Of a stretch of DNA of 17,549 nt, positions 13,890 through 17,549 are shown piece by piece; the stretch's first letter is position 1, and every line of letters begins with the position of its first letter. A program made the position numbers and the translations under genes. Source of the stretch: an uncultured Microbacteriaceae bacterium (GTDB taxonomy: Bacteria; Actinomycetota; Actinomycetes; Actinomycetales; Microbacteriaceae); the NCBI GenBank assembly GCA_946481135.1, contig CAMLMQ010000041.1, forward strand, positions 1 to 17,549, read 5' to 3'. A model generated the notes under the pieces. That model saw only the letters and a list, made by a program, of their open reading frames with translations. It was not told the origin of the DNA and ran no database searches.

Positions 13890-14900
13890 GTGCCCCTGCA
13901 TACCTACGCCGCCGCATCCGACCGCTACGACCGCATGACCTACGCCCGCTCGGGCCGCAGCGGTCTGAAGCTGCCCGAGATCTCCCTCGGCCTCTGGAAC
14001 AACTTCGGCGACGACCATCCGCTCGACACGCAGCGGGCGATCCTCCGGCGCGCGTTCGACCTCGGCGTCACCCACTTCGACATCGCCAACAACTACGGTC
14101 CGCCTGCGGGCAGCGCCGAGTCGAACTTCGGCCGCATCTTCGCCGAGGACTTCCGCGCCCACCGCGACGAGCTGCTCATCTCGAGCAAGGCCGGGTACCA
14201 CATGCACGACGGGCCCTACGGCGAGTGGGGATCGCGCAAGTACCTCCTCTCCTCGCTCGACGCCTCGCTCGCCCGCACGGGACTCGACTACTTCGACATC
14301 TTCTACTCGCACCGCCCCGACCCCGAGACGCCGATCGAGGAGACGATGGGGGCCCTCGCGCACGCGGTGCGCAGCGGGAAGGCCCTCTACGTGGGCATCT
14401 CCAACTACGACCCCGAGCAGACCCGCGCGGCGGCTGCTGCGCTCGCCGTCGAGGGCGTGCCGCTGCTCATCCACCAGCCCCGCTACAACATGTTCGACCG
14501 CCACATCGAGCGCGGGCTCTTCCCCGTGCTCGACGAGGTGGGCGCGGGATGCATCGTGTTCTCGCCCCTCGCCCAGGGGATGCTCACCGACCGGTACCTC
14601 GACGGCATCCCGGCCGACTCCCGCGCCGCCGAGGGGCGCTGGATCACCTCGACGAACATCTCCGACGACTACCTCGCGCACGCCCGGGCGCTCGACGAGA
14701 TCGCGCAGGGCCGCGGTCAGACGCTCGCGCAGCTCGCCCTGCGCTGGGTGCTGCGGCATCCGCAGGTCACGAGCGCCCTCATCGGCGCGTCGAGCGTGCG
14801 GCAGTTGGAGTCGAGCCTCGGAGCGCTGCAGTCGGCTCCGCTCACCGACGACGAGCTCGCGGCGATCGAGCCGCACGCCGTCGACGGTCTGGGTCGCTGA
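13890..14900 (+). CDS. yghZ: Aldo/keto reductase, YghZ/L-glyceraldehyde 3-phosphate reductase type
   Basis: 336 residues, a full AKR barrel. The catalytic tetrad is visible as Asp64 and Tyr69 (HFDIANNYGPP), Lys100 (ISSKAGY) and His141 (FYSHRPDP). GPYGEWGSRKYLLSSLD, SGKALYVGISNY and LLIHQPRYN closely follow E. coli YghZ (AKR14), which reduces L-glyceraldehyde 3-phosphate and methylglyoxal with NADPH. LIGASSVRQLE near the C-terminus is the cofactor-binding end. The GTG at 13890 is chosen because the -10 TAGAGT is 6 bases before it; the ATG at residue 16 is an alternative nearer to the family start. It is followed after 7 bases by a transporter gene. Confidence 0.92.
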   Translation: MPLHTYAAASDRYDRMTYARSGRSGLKLPEISLGLWNNFGDDHPLDTQRAILRRAFDLGVTHFDIANNYGPPAGSAESNFGRIFAEDFRAHRDELLISSKAGYHMHDGPYGEWGSRKYLLSSLDASLARTGLDYFDIFYSHRPDPETPIEETMGALAHAVRSGKALYVGISNYDPEQTRAAAAALAVEGVPLLIHQPRYNMFDRHIERGLFPVLDEVGAGCIVFSPLAQGMLTDRYLDGIPADSRAAEGRWITSTNISDDYLAHARALDEIAQGRGQTLAQLALRWVLRHPQVTSALIGASSVRQLESSLGALQSAPLTDDELAAIEPHAVDGLGR

Positions 14901-14907
14901 CCCCTCC

Positions 14908-15864
14908 GTGGGCTACCTGTACGCGCTCCTCGGAGCGCTGCTCTTCGGCGCCAACGGAAGCCTCACGAAGCTGCTCATCGAGGGCGGGCTGACGGCGACG
15001 CAGCTCACCCAGTTCCGCACGCTCGGCACGGCGCTCGTCGCCGGGGCGATCCTGCTCGCCACCGACCGCCGGGCCTTCCGCGTCTCGCCGCGGCGGATCG
15101 CCGTGCTCGCGTTCCTCGGCATCGCGGGCGTCGCCGTGCTGCAAGCGGGCTATGCGGCGGCGATCGAGCGGCTCCCCGTCGGTGTCGCGCTCCTGTTGGA
15201 GTACCTCGCGGTGCTGTTCGTGCCCCTCGTCGCCCTCGTCGTCTTCCGCGAACGCGTGCGCCCGCGGCTGTGGGGGGCGATCGTGCTCGTGCTCGCCGGG
15301 CTCGCGGTCGTCGCCCGTCCATGGGAGGCGCGCCTCGACCCGCTCGGGGTCGCGTTCGCGCTCGCCGCCGCGGCGGCGCTGACCCTGTACTTCGTCGTGG
15401 GCGAACGCCAGGTCGCTCGGCAGTCGCCGCTCGCCGTCGCATTCTGGACGACGCTCTTCGCCGGTGTCTTCTGGGCGTTCCTCAGCGGCTGGTGGGAGCT
15501 CGAACCCGGGATCTTCGTGGCGCCGGTCGCCCTCGGCGGGCAGTGGGGCGCGCTCGAGCTGCCTCTTGTCGTTCCCCTGCTGCTCACCATCGTCGCGGGC
15601 TCGTTCCTGCCGTTCTGGCTCTCGTTCCTCGCCCTGCGGCACCTCACCGCGACCGCCGCGGGGGTCGTCGCGTCGGCCGAGATCGTCTTCGCGTTCGCGG
15701 TCGCGTGGCTGTGGCTCGGCGAGGCTCTCGACGGGCTCGGACTACTCGGCGCCGCGGTGGTTCTCGGCGGAATCGTGATCGCCCAGACGGCGCGCGCGTC
15801 GAAGACCGTCGTCGACGCCGAGCTCGTGCTCCCGACCGCGTCGGAGGTCGGTGGTCGCCCGTAG
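14908..15864 (+). CDS. EamA/DMT-family transporter
   Basis: 318 residues, about ten hydrophobic helices from two EamA repeats (about 5-137 and 147-293). Family features include ALLFGANGSLTK in helix 1, the RTLGTAL helix 2 start, YLAVLFVPLVALVVFRERV at the end of repeat 1 and VASAEIVFAFAVAWLWLGE at the end of repeat 2. The substrate is unknown; relatives export amino acids or metabolites. The GTG at 14908 lies 7 bases after the reductase stop with no strong ribosome site, so translation is probably coupled. The C-terminal 25 residues are soluble. Its TAG stop lies inside the -10 box of the next gene. Confidence 0.9.
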   Translation: MGYLYALLGALLFGANGSLTKLLIEGGLTATQLTQFRTLGTALVAGAILLATDRRAFRVSPRRIAVLAFLGIAGVAVLQAGYAAAIERLPVGVALLLEYLAVLFVPLVALVVFRERVRPRLWGAIVLVLAGLAVVARPWEARLDPLGVAFALAAAAALTLYFVVGERQVARQSPLAVAFWTTLFAGVFWAFLSGWWELEPGIFVAPVALGGQWGALELPLVVPLLLTIVAGSFLPFWLSFLALRHLTATAAGVVASAEIVFAFAVAWLWLGEALDGLGLLGAAVVLGGIVIAQTARASKTVVDAELVLPTASEVGGRP

Positions 15865-15867
15865 TCT
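15862..15867 (+). promoter_or_regulatory. -10 box (TAGTCT) of the 76-aa gene, overlapping the upstream stop codon
   Basis: TAGTCT begins with the TAG stop of the EamA gene and ends 6 bases before the GTG at 15874, predicting a leaderless mRNA. Confidence 0.5.
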
Positions 15868-15873
15868 CGGGCC

Positions 15874-16104
15874 GTGAACCTCCCCGCGACCGCAGTCGAC
15901 ATCCGCACGCCCGGCGTCGCCGTGGTGCCGCTCGCGAGCGGCAAGTGGCGCGTCGTCTCCCGCTCCGGGGCGCTCCTCGGCCACGTCGAGCCCGCCGACG
16001 GGGGCTACCGCGCGATGCGGTTCAGCGTGCGCGAGCGGCGGTTCCGGATGCTCGGCGAGTTCCGCACCGCGACCGACGCGGCCGACGCGCTGCGTTTCGG
16101 CTGA
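15874..16104 (+). CDS. Small protein of unknown function (76 aa), related to the gene at 6245
   Basis: The GTG at 15874 sits 6 bases after a TAGTCT box. The 76-residue protein has no signal peptide or membrane segment. Its core runs GKWRVVSRSGALLGHVEP, then DGGYRAMRF, a basic stretch RERRFR, and an ending ATDAADALRFG. The spacing of Trp, Gly-Ala, Gly, D-G-aromatic and Ala-x-x-Ala-Leu matches the 70-residue protein encoded at 6245-6457, so both are probably a small beta-rich domain with a final helix. I do not recognise a function; the basic charge would allow nucleic-acid contact, which is speculation. Confidence 0.72.
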   Translation: MNLPATAVDIRTPGVAVVPLASGKWRVVSRSGALLGHVEPADGGYRAMRFSVRERRFRMLGEFRTATDAADALRFG

Positions 16105-16141
16105 CTCCCTGCGTTTCTCCCCGGTTGCGTGTCAGCCGGGG
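16098..16141 (+). terminator. Two mutually exclusive hairpins after the 76-aa gene
   Basis: CGGCTGAC (16098-16105, containing the stop TGA) can pair with GTCAGCCG (16131-16138). Alternatively CCCCGG (16119-16124) pairs with CCGGGG (16136-16141). The two share bases and exclude each other. Either could act as a weak terminator; the repeats also lie where the -35 of the next gene would be. Confidence 0.4.
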
Positions 16142-16142
16142 T

Positions 16143-16148
16143 TAGGGT
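16143..16148 (+). promoter_or_regulatory. -10 box (TAGGGT) of the 178-aa membrane protein gene
   Basis: TAGGGT ends 7 bases before the ATG at 16156, predicting a leaderless mRNA. Confidence 0.5.
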
Positions 16149-16155
16149 CCGCATC

Positions 16156-16692
16156 ATGCAGTGGTGGAACGATCTCCTGGACTGGCTCTCCTCCGACGAC
16201 GGCTGGCGCATCCTCTCGGGCGCCGTGATCCCGTTCGTCGCGATCGTGCTCGCCGGCATCCTCGGGGCCTCGATCGGGCGCAGCGGCATCAAGCGACTCG
16301 TCGCGCAGCGCGACTTCGAGACCCGCGTCGCGGCCGTCGCGGCCCTCGTCTCCGCCGGGCAGAATGCGGCGCGCTGGCACAGCCAGGGCCCGGAGGCACG
16401 CGAGCACGCGCAGCAGGTCGCGACCGAGGCGCACGTCGCCGCGCGGCTGCTGCCGGTGCCGGGCGCCGACCTCGCGGCCGACTGGGCGGCGCACCAGCTC
16501 GAGGCGATGCGCGTCAACTCGGTCAACTTCGGCCTCGCCTCGGATGCCACCCTCACCGAGTACCAGAACCGTCTCGTCGAGTGGGTGCGGCATCCGCGCC
16601 GGGCGAAGACGCTGTTCGCCTCCGACCTCGACCGCTGGGACTACGAGAACGTCCCCGTCGAGGAACTGCAGAAGCCCTCCCCCACCGCGTAG
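16156..16692 (+). CDS. Membrane-anchored protein of unknown function (178 aa)
   Basis: The ATG at 16156 is preferred over upstream in-frame GTG codons because a TAGGGT box lies 7 bases before it. A tryptophan-rich amphipathic N-terminus (MQWWNDLLDWLSSDDGW) precedes one transmembrane helix (about residues 20-43, VIPFVAIVLAGILGASIG), followed by basic residues and a mostly helical cytoplasmic domain with an Ala/Gln/Glu-rich helical run (about 58-100). The end (DRWDYENVPVEELQKPSPTA) is acidic. The charge pattern suggests the C-terminal part is inside the cell. I do not recognise the family. It converges on the lipoprotein gene with a 4-base gap. Confidence 0.75.
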   Translation: MQWWNDLLDWLSSDDGWRILSGAVIPFVAIVLAGILGASIGRSGIKRLVAQRDFETRVAAVAALVSAGQNAARWHSQGPEAREHAQQVATEAHVAARLLPVPGADLAADWAAHQLEAMRVNSVNFGLASDATLTEYQNRLVEWVRHPRRAKTLFASDLDRWDYENVPVEELQKPSPTA

Positions 16693-16696
16693 GCGC

Positions 16697-17074
16697 TCAG
16701 CGGTCGATCGAGACGATCTCGGCGCTCCACGGGCAGTAGTCGGGGCTCGTGACCGTGCCGTCCTCGACAGAGGAGGGCAGCCCGTCGCAGACTTCGATCG
16801 TCACCTCCGCGAACTCCAGCGTCGCGGGGTCGATGTGCCACGACCAGGGCGCATTCGGGCCGGGATCGTCGCGCACGACGCGACCCAGCGGGATGGACGC
16901 GACATCCTCTCCCGCCAGCAGTGCTTCGGCGTGCTCCACGAGCTCGGGCGTGGCCAGTTCGATCTTGTACTCCTCGTCGACCACCCGGAAGGTCGCCACC
17001 GGGTTGCCGACGGGCGCGCACCCGGCGAGCGCCGCGACGACGCCGGCGGTGAGCAGAGCGAGGCGGAGCGGCAT
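16697..17074 (-). CDS. Lipoprotein of unknown function encoded directly behind tRNA-Arg
   Basis: From the ATG at 17074 the protein has 125 residues: signal peptide MPLRLALLTAGVVAALAGC with lipobox LAGC (Cys19). The mature domain has two further Cys (EVCDG, DYCPW), which could form a disulfide, and many acidic residues. An in-frame GTG at 17086 would add four residues and lies one base after the tRNA end. No free ribosome site exists: the only purine-rich block (AGGGGGA) is the tRNA acceptor stem, and no promoter is visible between the two. It is therefore probably expressed from the tRNA promoter and freed by tRNA 3' processing. The family is not recognised. Confidence 0.78.
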   Translation of the reverse strand: MPLRLALLTAGVVAALAGCAPVGNPVATFRVVDEEYKIELATPELVEHAEALLAGEDVASIPLGRVVRDDPGPNAPWSWHIDPATLEFAEVTIEVCDGLPSSVEDGTVTSPDYCPWSAEIVSIDR

Positions 17075-17087
17075 CCGGATGTGCACG

Positions 17088-17160
17088 TCCCCCTGGAGAG
17101 ATTCGAACTCCCGGCCATGTGGGTAGAAACCACGTGCTCTGTCCACTGAGCTACAGGGGG
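17088..17160 (-). tRNA. tRNA-Arg (anticodon TCT)
   Basis: The minus strand folds as a 73-base cloverleaf: acceptor CCCCCTG/CAGGGGG, TA, D stem GCTC/GAGC, anticodon stem CGTGG/CCACA (its outermost pair is C-A) with loop TTTCTAC, variable TGGCC, T stem GGGAG/CTCTC with loop TTCGAAT, discriminator A. The loop gives anticodon TCT, decoding AGA, a rare codon in this GC-rich genome. CCA is not encoded. Confidence 0.95.
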
Positions 17161-17168
17161 CTGCCGAC

Positions 17169-17174
17169 AGTCTA
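17169..17174 (-). promoter_or_regulatory. -10 box (TAGACT) of the tRNA-Arg gene
   Basis: On the minus strand TAGACT ends 8 bases before the mature tRNA 5' end, leaving almost no 5' leader for RNase P. No clear -35 hexamer was seen. Confidence 0.55.
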
Positions 17175-17287
17175 GGGATTCGGGGGGTGCTGAACGCCCG
17201 CTTGCGACGGATGAACTCTCCGTGACGAGTGGGCGATGACGCCCCGCCGCGCTCCCCCGCCGCGGCCCTCGCCTCCACACTGGTGCC

Positions 17288-17549
17288 GTGACCGACGCCC
17301 CGCCCCCGCGTTTCACACGGTTCGCCGCCCTCGGCGACTCGATCACCGAAGGCTGGTGCGACCCGGTCGTCGGCGACGGCGAGCCCTGGTTCGGCTGGGC
17401 CGACCGGTTCGCGCTCGAACTCGACCGCATCCAGCGCACCACGGGCGCCCCGCGCCTGCAGTTCGCGAACCTCGCCGTGCGCGGCCGCCGCATCCGCCAC
17501 GTCGTCGAGGATCAGATCCCCGCCGCGATCGCGATGCGGGCCGACCTCG
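17288..17549 (+). CDS. SGNH/GDSL-type hydrolase, N-terminal part (3' end outside window)
   Basis: The GTG at 17288 opens a frame that runs off the window after 87 residues. FAALGDSITEGW is block I of SGNH hydrolases with the nucleophile Ser in GDSIT; NLAVRGRRIRHV contains the block II Gly of the oxyanion hole. Blocks III and V (GxND, DxxH) lie beyond the window. Such proteins are esterases or lipases; the substrate is unknown. No signal peptide, so probably cytoplasmic. It is divergent from tRNA-Arg across a 127-base gap. CACACT, 7 bases before the GTG, may be a poor -10. Confidence 0.9.
   Translation, partial: MTDAPPPRFTRFAALGDSITEGWCDPVVGDGEPWFGWADRFALELDRIQRTTGAPRLQFANLAVRGRRIRHVVEDQIPAAIAMRADL

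Overview
The window is very GC-rich with strongly G/C-ending codons and frequent GTG starts. Most stops are TGA. Many genes carry a TANNNT-type -10 box placed so that transcription starts at or beside the start codon. Together with a DUF6993-type lipoprotein, a guanidine-III riboswitch and an acid-tail-less second SSB, this points to a high-GC actinobacterium, most likely Microbacteriaceae (Agromyces/Microbacterium/Leifsonia-like). That placement is inference. No insertion sequence, phage gene, integrase or CRISPR array was seen, so this looks like ordinary chromosome.

Layout. 1-2509: the end of a glycine betaine/proline ABC uptake operon (ProV C-terminus with CBS domains, ProW, lipoprotein ProX), closed by a strong hairpin. 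2580-4789 (minus): ABC-F translation factor EttA and a DUF6993-type lipoprotein. 4873-5254: a guanidine-III riboswitch and the Gdx/SugE guanidinium exporter it should control. 5317-6457: a small HicB-like protein, an SSB paralogue (minus) and a 70-residue protein of unknown role (minus). 6471-13278: a signalling island. It has a long structured leader, a polytopic membrane protein ending in a histidine-kinase-like H-box helix but with no ATPase domain, a lone receiver, a 1127-residue six-PAS hybrid kinase, a receiver-LuxR regulator, a second structured spacer and another lone receiver. 13280-15864: msrA (minus) divergent from a YghZ-like aldo/keto reductase and an EamA-type transporter. 15874-17549: two small proteins of unknown role, a lipoprotein placed directly behind tRNA-Arg(TCT), and the start of an SGNH hydrolase.

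How it works together. The betaine system handles osmotic stress, Gdx exports guanidinium when the riboswitch senses it, and MsrA with the reductase suit oxidative or carbonyl stress. In the signalling island four receiver domains share a single HATPase domain, that of the hybrid kinase. The membrane protein with an orphan H-box could feed into or drain that relay; this is inference. The least explained parts are the ATPase-less membrane protein, its chain of perfect hairpins upstream (6615-6744), and the exact 242-residue duplication of a PAS pair in the hybrid kinase.
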